DNA of 64,000 nt from Strongylocentrotus purpuratus. Lineage: Eukaryota; Echinodermata; Echinoidea; Camarodonta; Strongylocentrotidae. Below, piece by piece: positions 49,762 to 59,240 of the stretch; position 1 is the first letter of the stretch, and every line of letters begins with the position of its first letter. The notes under the pieces are model-generated. The model was not told the DNA's origin and did not search any database. It saw only the letters and a list, made by a program, of their open reading frames with translations. The stretch spans positions 18,722,114-18,786,113 of the forward strand of contig NW_022145611.1 of NCBI RefSeq assembly GCF_000002235.5, given 5' to 3'. Made by a program: the position numbers and the translations under genes.

Positions 49762-50474
49762 GTCTTATACCCCATTCACAGTGGTTTTGAAATTTGTAGC
49801 GGCGTTGTAGCGGAGCGGCGACACCGCCATAACACCGCTACAAATGCATTCACAGTAGAAAAGTTATCCCGCTGCAGCAGCGGGATAAATATCATGTACC
49901 CATTCACGCTGCAGCGGGTGATTTTTATTACCTCCGTAACAAACACGTGTATGCATGGCTCATGACCCGCGAGTGACCCGATATGACCGGAAATACTTCA
50001 GCGCGGGGTTTTATCATATTACTTTTTAAAAAACTAGCATTTTTGTTGCTTCCAGTCAGAATATTTTAATTTTTTGAAGTGTGAAATATTTTTATTTGGA
50101 TAATTATAATATCTACATAATAATAAAATCAATTTGAATCCACTGGTTACTTTATTTCTATTTCACTTTATGTTCCCCATTGCTGGAGAAAAGAGGTCAG
50201 TGATAGGTAAGTAAACAAATCACACGTGTTTGTCGCGGTGTTATAGAGGAGAGCCTTCACACTGAGTAAACACCGCGACAGCAGCGGGACTGTCCCGCTG
50301 CTGTAGCTAGGCGAACCTAGCGATAGTTTGTCGCGGCGTTATCGCGAGGCGGTGTTATCCCGCGATAGTTTATAACGGGTCCGAGCCTTCACACTGAAGA
50401 CAAGACCGCGACAGCAGCGGGACAGTCCCGCTGCTGTCGCGGTGTTTGAGGCCACTGTGAATGGGGTATAAGAC
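49762..50474. mobile_element. MITE with 23-bp perfect TIRs
   Basis: Ends at 49,762-49,784 (GTCTTATACCCCATTCAC..) and 50,452-50,474 are exact complements. The interior is rich in short GC palindromes built on AGCAGCGGGA / TCCCGCTGCTG and CGGTGTTA, with several mirrored blocks, so the element can fold extensively. There is no coding frame. The TATA at both edges makes a TA-type target duplication possible but ambiguous. Confidence 0.85.
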
Positions 50475-51310
50475 AACGTACTCCTTCACTCCCTCTCTCT
50501 ATTAAAACGAATTACCAAATCTGTTTGAACACAAAACCTGTAAATTAACGAGAATTCCCATATCTTTACATAACAACTGCAACAGCATTCATTGCTGTCT
50601 ATGAATGCAGAGAGGAGTAGAATGGAGAGGCACAGAGATATATAAATGAAGAGAGATGCTGTATATCATTATATGCAAACATTCCTTTTTAATGGTGCTG
50701 TTATTGCCATACAGGCGACTGCAACCTAGCAGGAAAAAAAGTGAAAAAGAATCAATTCCGAACACTGCTTCTAAAGAATTCAAGCATGCAGCTGCACTTT
50801 CAATCATTCCATTTCCATATTTATTCATTTATAAGAAGACATGTGCGACAATTACCTTGGAAGATCTACATCCCCAGCATAAATACAGTTTTCTTCATCT
50901 ACCATATCCCTATAACCTCTGAGAAATCTTTCTCCAATTAACAGATAAAAAAATGGAGAAATAAAATAACCATGATGCTAAGTCTTATAGACAAAGTTAC
51001 AGTTTCAGTCAGAATAACTTTGTCACTCACGTTCTCTTCGTAGATGAGAGACAACTTCAGGATCCATTGTAAAAGTTACTATTTTTATTTTAGTATAATT
51101 TTGTCCCCATTTTTTCCCCCTCTTTTAATGAAATCATATGTGAGTAGTATAAGGATGTCTATGGAGTCATAACTTTATTATTTGTTTTATGAATTATGAA
51201 TTATGATATGAAATATGAAATATGTAAATCCATAACGTGTATGAAGTATAGATATGAATATGGATCCATAAATATGCATAAATTATGAATAAATTAAGAT
51301 TAAAGACATG
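50475..51310. other. flank containing the unresolved left end of the Polinton
   Basis: AT-rich, no gene supported. Between about 51,180 and 51,300 there are short ATGAATT / ATATGAAAT repeats of the kind often seen near Polinton ends. The terminal inverted repeat cannot be fixed because its partner lies outside the window. Confidence 0.4.
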
Positions 51311-51312
51311 GA

Positions 51313-51400
51313 TGACGTCACACCAACGACGTCATGAACATGACGTCATGGAGATGACGTCATGCTCTATAACCAACCATGACGTCATAGTATTGCGTCA
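51313..51400. promoter_or_regulatory. array of CRE (CREB/ATF) palindromes
   Basis: Perfect TGACGTCA sites lie at 51,313, 51,341, 51,355 and 51,380. A one-mismatch site, CGACGTCA, is at 51,327 and a half-like TTGCGTCA at 51,393. The first four are spaced exactly 14 bp apart. The array lies about 100-190 bp upstream of a TATA box, as expected for an upstream activating region. Binding by host bZIP factors is inference from the motif. Confidence 0.85.
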
Positions 51401-51499
51401 GGATTGCGAAATGGGGGAGGGTCGGCAGGCCTGGACGTGCAGGGACGTGACGGGGCAGGAAAAGGAGTAAAACAAAAGGGGGAAAATCGAGGGAAAAGC

Positions 51500-51506
51500 T
51501 ATAAAA
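51500..51506 (+). promoter_or_regulatory. TATA box of the PC4-like gene
   Basis: TATAAAA, 105 bp before the start codon. The expected transcription start is near 51,530. The leader contains two similar 20-bp segments (AATTACATCGAGGGTAGACG-like) just before the ATG. Confidence 0.75.
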
Positions 51507-51610
51507 TGGGGAGAAGAAATGCCCTTTTCATCAAACCAGCGAAGGCATCCACAACTACGAAGAGAAAATTACATCGAGGGTAGACGAATTACAACGAGGG
51601 GAGACGCATT

Positions 51611-52147
51611 ATGGCTGGATATTATAATAACACCTATGACACACCCCTAGTGTCGCCCCCAGACAGGAGAGGAGAAGATCGACACGAGGCAGATTCGATG
51701 TATTCTGAAAATCCTTTGTTTATAGCCGATGAACAAGCCTACACGGAAACACAGCATTACCGAAACCAGGATAGAGAAAACGATCAGCAAAAAGAAGGGG
51801 CGGAGCCCTCTGACAGAAAGCTGAAATCATCCAACCCCTACCACGCTGGAAAAGACGAGGAGGTAAAGATGGGCTGGACTGTAAAACCAGAAGACAAAGA
51901 CGACGACGTGGAATCGGAAGTGCTCTTCAAATGCCCAATCAGCTTGAAGAAGGACCGTCCAAAATATCTCGTGGTAAAGACATTCCGTAAACGCGTGTAC
52001 GTGGATGTCAGAGAATATTTTGTGAAAAACAAAGAAATCCTACCAACCAAAAAGGGGTTGACTTTGACCATGGCAGAATTCCAAGCATTGTGCAGGGAAA
52101 GACTAAACGTCCACAAGGCGGTACAAGGAAAATGTAAGGGTTATTAG
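51611..52147 (+). CDS. PC4-like single-stranded DNA-binding protein
   Basis: A 178-residue protein. Residues 1-105 are polar, Asp/Glu/Lys-rich and probably disordered. Residues about 115-172 match the PC4/p15 transcriptional coactivator core: a basic beta strand (VKTFRKRVYVDVREYF, 122-137), the PTKKGLTL strand (145-152) and a C-terminal helix (EFQALCRERL). PC4 domains dimerise and bind ssDNA. In this element it could coat replication intermediates or act in transcription, which is inference. It is the first gene of the element, behind its own TATA box and the CRE array. The start follows the TATA box at a sensible distance and no earlier in-frame ATG competes. Confidence 0.75.
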   Translation: MAGYYNNTYDTPLVSPPDRRGEDRHEADSMYSENPLFIADEQAYTETQHYRNQDRENDQQKEGAEPSDRKLKSSNPYHAGKDEEVKMGWTVKPEDKDDDVESEVLFKCPISLKKDRPKYLVVKTFRKRVYVDVREYFVKNKEILPTKKGLTLTMAEFQALCRERLNVHKAVQGKCKGY

Positions 52148-52270
52148 AGTGAGTGTAAAATCCGACCAATATTTTACCAAACCCCAATCACTAGAATAAA
52201 GACCAGTCATCAAGTCGTATCACCCTTCGTAAACATACTTCATTATCAATGATAAATCCCTACCCCTTCA

Positions 52271-53072
52271 AGACCGGGGCGTGTCAACAATTATTGTTTC
52301 AGAGGGGAGGCGGGAGGATGAAGAAACCCTCAAGAAGCCCTCCCGAGTTAATAGACCTAGCCAAAGTACTATTGTCTTCAACGATAAAATCCAAATAGAA
52401 CTCCATTAAGACATTTTTAAAATGAAGCCGCACTGCCTCTATCCTTGGCATAAATATTGACCAGTTGAAGTTGAAAAGGAACCCGTGATGCCACTATCTG
52501 CGTAAACATGGTTGATTACCATTAGAGGATGAATCACAGTTTCTCCAAGACCGAGGCGTGTCAACAACTATTGTTTCAGAGGGGAGGCGGGAGGATGAAG
52601 AAACCCTCAAGAAGCCCTCCCGAGTTAATAGACCTAGCCAAAGTACTATTGTCTTCAGCGATAAAATCCAAATAGAACTCCATTAAGACATTTTTAAAAT
52701 GAAGCCGCACTGCCTCTATCCTTGGCATAAATATTGACCACTTGAACTTGAAAAGGAACCCGTGATGCCTCTATCTGCGTAAACATGGTTGATTACCCTT
52801 AGAGGATGAATCACAGTTTCTCCAAGACCGAGGCGTGTCAACAACTATTGTTTCAGAGGGGAGGCGGGAGGATGAAGAAACCCTCAAGAAGCCCTCCCGA
52901 GTTAATAGACCTAGACAAAGTACTATTGTCTTCAGCGATAAAATCCAAATAGAACTCCATTAAGACATTTTTAAAATGAAGCCGCACTGCCTCTATCCTT
53001 GGCATAAATATTGACCACTTGAACTTGAAAATGAAGGCGTAATGCCTCTATCAGTGGTATAAACATTGAACT
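52271..53072. repeat. three 277-bp tandem repeats
   Basis: Units start AGACCG(G/A)GGCGTGTC at 52,271, 52,548 and 52,825. The third is shortened and merges into the PolB promoter. The first two are nearly identical. Each unit contains a CGGGAGG..CCTCCCG stem with a 23-base loop and two copies of a TGCCTCTATC..GCATAAA/GTAAACAT subrepeat. No open frame runs through them. Position between two genes suggests an enhancer or replication function, which is inference. Confidence 0.95.
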
Positions 53073-53118
53073 GTTTATACACTTAGACCCTCTAAAGAAT
53101 CTTGTGTGGAGTTTTAGG

Positions 53119-53126
53119 TATAAATA
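53119..53126 (+). promoter_or_regulatory. TATA box of the PolB gene
   Basis: TATAAATA, 94 bp before the PolB start codon and directly after the tandem repeats. Confidence 0.65.
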
Positions 53127-53219
53127 CCCCCTAAAATATAGCATCTAACCACTCATATTTTTCAACTCTTGGGTTGGGTTATGAGGGGTGACTGAAACCA
53201 TTACATCTGTAGAGTTAGA

Positions 53220-56200
53220 ATGGCTGATCTAACGCCCCAATCGTCGACGCAACGCAGCAACCTACTTCGAGAAAATCTTGAAAATATACTCACCACTTTA
53301 TACAACTTTACTCCCTCCCAAATACAACCTGTAGTTAACAGAACCATTGATGGGGTTCGAGGTCTTGCTCAACGTTCACCCGCAATACATCCTTCAACGG
53401 AAGATAATGCAGCAACATCAGCAACGGTAAGTGAACCTAACGTAACTTCAAATACTTTAGTAAGAGATGTGGGTACTAAGTGTAACCTCGCTAGCCATGG
53501 AGTTCATGCAGCTTCCGATATCGAAAATAGGAATTGGTCCGATGATGAGGATTTTGTTATTACAAATCCCAAGACGGGTAGAGGTCAAAAGCGGCGCCAA
53601 GCTCCCTCTTTCAAAAAGGTTTGCGATTCAAAATCAAAAAAGTCTAAATTGAGTACCAAAACAAAAAACAAAACCAATAGACTAAAGCGTTCAAAGCGTA
53701 AGGTCCTTGATTCACCACAGCCCATAGAAATCCAGCCGGAACGTTCAAACGTAGAGGGTGAACGGGCTAGGTTCAATGCTGACTGGGATATTCCAGCCCC
53801 TGCCCACCATACGGGTCCCGGTACAGATTATGTTTCGAGCCATGTACCTCCACCCCATGTCAATTATTTTTTCTCATCGGACGAGGAGGAAGAAGCTGAA
53901 ATTCAAATCCGAGAATCAACAAGAACTGTTCAAAGGGGTGGTATGAAAATAAATTCTAATCCAGAGACGATTGATAAAACAAAGGGTGGTAAACGTAAAA
54001 CAAAGTCAAATCATCTACCCACTAATGACCTTCAAAATGATGAGTCATCCGGTCCAAACATTGTTCATGAAGACTCCTCCATTGAGGACGAAGAATTATT
54101 AAACGCACCCAGATGGCAATTTGTTGATTCTCGGATTTCAAAACGGTTTGGGGTTCGTGAATCCTGGTACGATTTTGTGGGTGACATTCAAAATTGTACT
54201 TCGATCTGTGATGTCCTTTATTACATCGAATCTTCCCTCGATGAATTGAGAACCCTTCTTTTGAGAGATACATCGGAAAGGGATTTTGTACGATTAGTAT
54301 TAGTGTCTGAGCAGTTGAACGTTCCGATTGGGTTTCCATGGGCTATGATTAAGGACTTTGACATTAACGCTATTCTCGAACGCATAGAGCGTGTCCTGAA
54401 TAGCAATCAAGACTTTATTTTGAAACCTGGTTTCACAATCAGGTTCCATCATGTCCTCAACCCCGTGGGTGGCTATGTACGTAAAATGGATGGTTTGAGA
54501 GATGGTGAGGCATCCCTTCGTAAAAGGTCCATCATCACCATACCCTCGAGTAAGGCGGACAAAACCTGCTTTGCGAATGCGCTAGTTATTGCGAGGTATT
54601 ATGCAAATAACAATATTAAATACAAGCAATGGTCTCGCACCGACAGAGAACCAACAGCGAGATTGCAAAAGGAAGCTGCAAAACTCCATGAACTGGCGGG
54701 TGTTGAAGTAGGTGAAGTGGATTCCACGCATTATGCCAGATTTCAAGAGGTATTACACCCCGAGTATAGGTTAGTCATCTATAGAGGTCGCAAAAGACAC
54801 GCGATGATATATGCCGGTCCCCCCGCTGAAAAAACGTTGTACTTGTATCTGACAGAATCGTCGCATTACAATGTCATTAAAAACATGTCGGCATTTCTGT
54901 GTGCTAAGAACTATTGTAAGAAATGTTTAGAAGTATTCAATGACCCTCGGTATCACGAATGTTGTGAAACGTGTCCTGATTGCTTTTCCGATGATTGCGA
55001 TCGTAACGATCGAGCCAAGCGCTCACCTCGCACATGTTTAGAATGTCATATGACCTTTCTAACGGAGCGCTGCTTTCAGTTGCATAGCGTTACCCCCTTC
55101 AACAACTCTACGGCTTGCAATACCAAAAACAAATGCCCAAAATGCGAGCGCGTATTTGATAAAGATGTATTCCATGGGAGGGTGGATGATCACGAGTGTT
55201 CCCAAATATTTTGCAGAACATGTAAAGACTATGTAGATGGCCCCACCCATGACTGTTATATGAAAGTGACAAAAGAGAGCCCCTATTACGTTCCTTCCGA
55301 GAAAGAAGCAACAATGATGGAAATATTTGCGAACATGAAGAAGAAGAAACTAAAAAAGAAACAAAAATCCAAAGACAAAAAGTCTGCGGAGGAACATGAG
55401 ATACCCGACCCGGGTCAACTTTACATCTTTTTTGACTTTGAGTGTACCCAAAACACGGGATCGCATGTTCCCAATCTCGTCCACGCTACGTGGGAATGTA
55501 CCAATTGTATGGATGGTCCAACCCTTCAATCTGGGGATAACCATTGTCCATTTTGTGACCGTCATGGGAAGAGGGGGATAACTTTTCAAGGGAAGGACAC
55601 TTTAGACAAATTTTGTGATTGGCTATTTTCCGAAAGTCACGCTGGTGCCGTGGCCATTGCACACAACAGCAAGGCGTACGACTCTTATTTTCTCCTCAAT
55701 CATTTGATTAGTCAAGGGATCATCCCTGAAGTGATCATGAATGGGGGGAAGATCATGAGCCTACGTACAAAAGACCCTCAAATCGTCGTCAAAGACAGTC
55801 TCAATTTCTTTCAGATGGGGCTAGCAAAATTACCCAAAACGTTTGGCATCGAAGGAATGAAAAAAGGTTTCTTCCCTCATTTGTTCAATAAAGAGGAAAA
55901 TGAAAACTATGTAGGTCCCCTCCCAGACAAAAAGTACTACGGTACAAATAGTATGATGAAAAATGTCCTCCAGGAGTTCAATGAATGGTACGACAGCATG
56001 CCCAAAGACTACGTCTTTAATTTCCAGCATGAAATTAAAGAGTACTGTGAAAGTGATGTTAACATTTTACATAAGAGCTGCAAAATATTCAGGAAACACT
56101 TCAAAGAAATCAGTAAAACCAAAACGAATGAGGAGGGTATAGACCCCTTTCTACGGTGTCTCACTCTGCCGAGTGCATGCAACCTCCTCTTTCGCACAAA

Positions 56201-58022
56201 TTATTTAAAACCAGACACCATCGCGCTCATCCCCTCCGATGGATACACCAATCCTAAGCGCCATTCGGTCAAAGCGGGGGAATGGTTGCATTACAAGGCC
56301 CAAGAGTTAGGGATAGAAATACGGCATGCTTTCAATGGCGGCGAGCGTAAAGTTCACGGGCGCTATGTCGATGGCTACGCAGAGGTAGGGGATGAGAAAC
56401 ACATCTTTGAATTTTTAGGGTGTTACTTTCATGGATGTGAAGTGTGCTATAAATCCGATACCGTCAATCGGCGTTGTAATAAAAAAATGGGAGTACTATA
56501 CAACGAGGCAATGCATAGGGTACAACTTTTGGAGAATGCAGGCTACAACGTGACCACGGTATGGGAACACGACTGGAATAGGGAGAGGATTGAGCCAACG
56601 GTGATGCCTATAATTGAAGATCTAAAAGAAACTTTCAAAAATCCACTAAACCCAAGGGATTCATTTTTTGGGGGTCGTACCGACGGTTGCTCTTTGTATT
56701 ACAAAGCTCAACCGGACGAACAAATATTATATTACGATTTCACGAGTCTCTACCCCTACATTAATAAGTTTGGGAAATATCCAGTCGGTCATCCGAGAAT
56801 TCTACATTCAAATTTCCCACCTGTCGATCAAATCTTTGGCCTCATCCAGTGCGAGATAACTCCTCCTAGAAACCTATACCATCCCGTCCTCCCATACCGT
56901 TCCTCCGACAAGCTAACCTTCCCTCTGTGTGGCGCATGCGCAGATGCGCTCAACCAAAAACAATGTACGCATTCAGACAGCGAGCGGAAACTGAAAGGCG
57001 TGTGGGTATCCGAAGAGCTGAAAAAAGCTTTGGAAAAGGGTTATTATGATTTGAAAATAACCGAGGTGTGGCAGTTTGATCGTTACTCCCAATACAATGA
57101 AGAAATGCACTCAGGAGGACTTTTTACGGGCTATATCGAGGCTGTCATGAAATTGAAACAGGAGGCGTCGGGATATCCCGTCGATGCTAAGACACCCGCT
57201 GAACGAGAACAATATGTTAAAGAGTATTACGAGCACGAAGGAATCTTACTGGACCCTAAGAAAATAATGAAAAATCCCGGTCTTCGTGCTATCGCTAAAA
57301 TGATCATCAATGTCCTTTGGGGGAAGTTCGCCCAACGTAATAATCTAAGACAGACCCTCTATTTGAGTACCGCGGCAGAATTGCTGAAACAATTAAATGA
57401 CGAAACGGTGATAGTACATGATATTCTCGTTCTTAACGAGCTGTTACAGCTCAATTTCACCAATGCCGAAGGTTTCGTAGACCAGAATGTGAATACCAAC
57501 GTCATCATCGCTAGTTTCACTACAGCTATGGCAAGGCTGAAACTATATTCGGTTCTTGAGAAGCTGGATGACAGAGTGTTATACCATGATACAGACAGTA
57601 TAGTATTTAGGACGAACCCTTCGCTCGAACCCTTTGATCCCAAGACGGGTAATTATCTAGGTGATTTAACCGATGAAATTGACCCTGCTCATGAAGAATT
57701 TATCGATACATGGGTCTGTGCAGGTCCTAAGAATTACAGTTACAAAACAAACAAGGGGAACGCCGTGTGCAAAGTGCGGGGTTTTACCCTGAACGATGCA
57801 AATTCATTAATAATAAACCATGACACGTTAAAAGAACTGATTCAATGTAGTGAAAATAGCAAACGAACGATTCATGAATCCAGAATCGTACGGGATGTCG
57901 CATCCAAGACCATTCATACGGTTCAACGAAAGAAAGATTATAGAGTAGTTTTCACTAAAAGGGTTCGAGTGGGGGATGATGGCGTCAAAACATTGCCCTA
58001 CGGTCACGAGGACATACAGTAA
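53220..58022 (+). CDS. polB: protein-primed type family B DNA polymerase
   Basis: A 1600-residue replicative polymerase that should copy the element. Residues 1-300 are basic and acidic low-complexity (NLS-like KSKKSK and KRSKRK). Residues ~430-560 hold a TCFANAL (Cys450) to SSHYNV (His549) module reminiscent of OTU-type cysteine proteases. Residues ~555-690 are Cys/His-rich zinc-ribbon-like. The exonuclease starts at DFE (739-741). A central module with FEFLGCYFHGC (1063-1073) resembles a PD-(D/E)xK/Vsr-type nuclease. Polymerase motif A is DFTSLYP (Asp1173), motif B is KMIINVLWGKFA (1360-1371) and motif C is YHDTDS (Asp1457, Asp1459). GPKNYSY and KVRGF follow. All catalytic residues are present and the frame is intact. 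The polymerase call is secure; the accessory modules are inference. Confidence 0.95.
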   Translation: MADLTPQSSTQRSNLLRENLENILTTLYNFTPSQIQPVVNRTIDGVRGLAQRSPAIHPSTEDNAATSATVSEPNVTSNTLVRDVGTKCNLASHGVHAASDIENRNWSDDEDFVITNPKTGRGQKRRQAPSFKKVCDSKSKKSKLSTKTKNKTNRLKRSKRKVLDSPQPIEIQPERSNVEGERARFNADWDIPAPAHHTGPGTDYVSSHVPPPHVNYFFSSDEEEEAEIQIRESTRTVQRGGMKINSNPETIDKTKGGKRKTKSNHLPTNDLQNDESSGPNIVHEDSSIEDEELLNAPRWQFVDSRISKRFGVRESWYDFVGDIQNCTSICDVLYYIESSLDELRTLLLRDTSERDFVRLVLVSEQLNVPIGFPWAMIKDFDINAILERIERVLNSNQDFILKPGFTIRFHHVLNPVGGYVRKMDGLRDGEASLRKRSIITIPSSKADKTCFANALVIARYYANNNIKYKQWSRTDREPTARLQKEAAKLHELAGVEVGEVDSTHYARFQEVLHPEYRLVIYRGRKRHAMIYAGPPAEKTLYLYLTESSHYNVIKNMSAFLCAKNYCKKCLEVFNDPRYHECCETCPDCFSDDCDRNDRAKRSPRTCLECHMTFLTERCFQLHSVTPFNNSTACNTKNKCPKCERVFDKDVFHGRVDDHECSQIFCRTCKDYVDGPTHDCYMKVTKESPYYVPSEKEATMMEIFANMKKKKLKKKQKSKDKKSAEEHEIPDPGQLYIFFDFECTQNTGSHVPNLVHATWECTNCMDGPTLQSGDNHCPFCDRHGKRGITFQGKDTLDKFCDWLFSESHAGAVAIAHNSKAYDSYFLLNHLISQGIIPEVIMNGGKIMSLRTKDPQIVVKDSLNFFQMGLAKLPKTFGIEGMKKGFFPHLFNKEENENYVGPLPDKKYYGTNSMMKNVLQEFNEWYDSMPKDYVFNFQHEIKEYCESDVNILHKSCKIFRKHFKEISKTKTNEEGIDPFLRCLTLPSACNLLFRTNYLKPDTIALIPSDGYTNPKRHSVKAGEWLHYKAQELGIEIRHAFNGGERKVHGRYVDGYAEVGDEKHIFEFLGCYFHGCEVCYKSDTVNRRCNKKMGVLYNEAMHRVQLLENAGYNVTTVWEHDWNRERIEPTVMPIIEDLKETFKNPLNPRDSFFGGRTDGCSLYYKAQPDEQILYYDFTSLYPYINKFGKYPVGHPRILHSNFPPVDQIFGLIQCEITPPRNLYHPVLPYRSSDKLTFPLCGACADALNQKQCTHSDSERKLKGVWVSEELKKALEKGYYDLKITEVWQFDRYSQYNEEMHSGGLFTGYIEAVMKLKQEASGYPVDAKTPAEREQYVKEYYEHEGILLDPKKIMKNPGLRAIAKMIINVLWGKFAQRNNLRQTLYLSTAAELLKQLNDETVIVHDILVLNELLQLNFTNAEGFVDQNVNTNVIIASFTTAMARLKLYSVLEKLDDRVLYHDTDSIVFRTNPSLEPFDPKTGNYLGDLTDEIDPAHEEFIDTWVCAGPKNYSYKTNKGNAVCKVRGFTLNDANSLIINHDTLKELIQCSENSKRTIHESRIVRDVASKTIHTVQRKKDYRVVFTKRVRVGDDGVKTLPYGHEDIQ

Positions 58023-58122
58023 ATATAAAATGAGGTATTTATCCCTCGTTCAGACCTTTCAATTTCATTTTACCGTAAACCTTTGCACGGAGAGGTTGTT
58101 ATTTTTCAAAGATTATTTAAAG

Positions 58123-58356
58123 ATGGATAGTTCGAATTTTCGCCGTATGCGACGGGACTTTGTCAGGCGTATTCCTCAGAATACATTCCGTATGAATTTT
58201 CTAATCGTTGTCCTTTTAGTATTTATTTTCTTTGCGAGCTTTTCTCTCGATATATTACTCGTGAGGCAAGTCGATGGCAATACTACAATGCCGTGGTCGT
58301 ATTTAAATGCTTCTTTTCCCGAAGAAAGCTTCAGTAGTTCATTTTCTGTAGACTGA
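58123..58356 (+). CDS. small single-pass membrane protein
   Basis: A 77-residue protein with a basic N-terminus (RRMRRDFVRR), one strong hydrophobic helix (about residues 24-47) and a short C-terminal tail with NTT and NAS glycosylation sequons. By the positive-inside rule it would be type II, tail outside. I chose the ATG at 58,123 rather than the upstream in-frame ATG at 57,976 because the latter overlaps the polymerase gene and its extra residues look non-coding. I do not recognise a family. It sits 100 bp after PolB and before the ATPase. Confidence 0.5.
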   Translation: MDSSNFRRMRRDFVRRIPQNTFRMNFLIVVLLVFIFFASFSLDILLVRQVDGNTTMPWSYLNASFPEESFSSSFSVD

Positions 58357-58560
58357 ACGATATCGCTTTTTTTAAGCGGTCTTCTATTTTTTTCTTTTTA
58401 CATTTGAATGTATTAGGTAATGATTTTCTATGATATTATTGTTAATGTATAAGAAATTATCAAACCCACATCTCTTACTGTAAAGTTACGTTAAGTTCAC
58501 TTACGACTGTTTTGGTGTTGTTTTTTTCTGTCATTATTAACCATTATTTATTTTTATAGC

Positions 58561-59202
58561 ATGGATGTTCGACTGAGGCATCCTTTCACCATGTGTGTTG
58601 TCGGTCCTACCTTTTCGGGTAAAACTGTTTTCGTGAGGAAACTATTGAAACTTATTCCCTCTATGTTTGATCAAACCCCACAAAGGATAGTATGGTTTTA
58701 CGGTGAATTTCAAAAAGAATATTCCACGATGATGAATACTATTCCAAACATAGAATTTCACGAAAATTTACCCGAAGATTTCTATGAATTTACGGATAAT
58801 GCGAAACCCACGCTCTTTATTATCGATGATCTGATGGATGTTGCGGGTGATAGTAAAAAGGTTGCTGCGTTGTTCACGAAGGGGTGTCATCATAGAAACG
58901 CCAGTGTTATTTATATCAGCCAGAATTTATTTCATAAGGGAAAAGAGTCGAGGGCAATTTCACTCAATACCCAATACTATTGTTTATTTAAAAATTGTAG
59001 AGATAAAATGCAAATATCGTGTTTAGCAAAGCAGATGTATCCCGGTCGTGTTAAATATTTTCAAGAAGCTTACACCGATGCCACCAAAGGAAAATACGGC
59101 TACCTTTTCATCGATCTAAAACCAGACACACCCGAGAACTTCCGTTTAAGAACCAACATCTTCCCGGGAGAAACGCAGTTTACCTACATTCCGAAAGTAT
59201 AA
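58561..59202 (+). CDS. genome-packaging ATPase (FtsK/HerA, A32-like)
   Basis: A 213-residue ATPase with a Walker A motif GPTFSGKT (15-22), a Walker B motif TLFIIDD (84-90), a downstream SVIYISQN sensor-type strand (116-122) and a following arginine (131) that could act in trans. Size and order match the packaging ATPases of Polintons and of poxvirus/NCLDV A32-type proteins, which pump DNA into the capsid. It is followed closely (38 bp) by a small basic protein gene. Confidence 0.9.
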   Translation: MDVRLRHPFTMCVVGPTFSGKTVFVRKLLKLIPSMFDQTPQRIVWFYGEFQKEYSTMMNTIPNIEFHENLPEDFYEFTDNAKPTLFIIDDLMDVAGDSKKVAALFTKGCHHRNASVIYISQNLFHKGKESRAISLNTQYYCLFKNCRDKMQISCLAKQMYPGRVKYFQEAYTDATKGKYGYLFIDLKPDTPENFRLRTNIFPGETQFTYIPKV

Positions 59203-59240
59203 ATGAACATTTCACACCGGAGCTTCATTATTATCTGAAG

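Noticed and set aside
50589..50941. Missing N-terminal symporter exon or another gene in the Polinton flank
   Set aside because: Short frames on both strands were read; none shows SLC5 helices or motifs.
52271..53072. CRISPR-like or coding repeat reading of the 277-bp repeats
   Set aside because: Units are long, adjacent and without spacers, and no frame stays open through them.
53585..57643. Many short minus-strand frames inside PolB
   Set aside because: Shadows of the polymerase gene; none has its own domain or promoter.
57976..58122. Upstream start for the small membrane protein
   Set aside because: It overlaps the end of PolB and the added residues lack any conserved look; the ATG at 58,123 gives a sensible topology.
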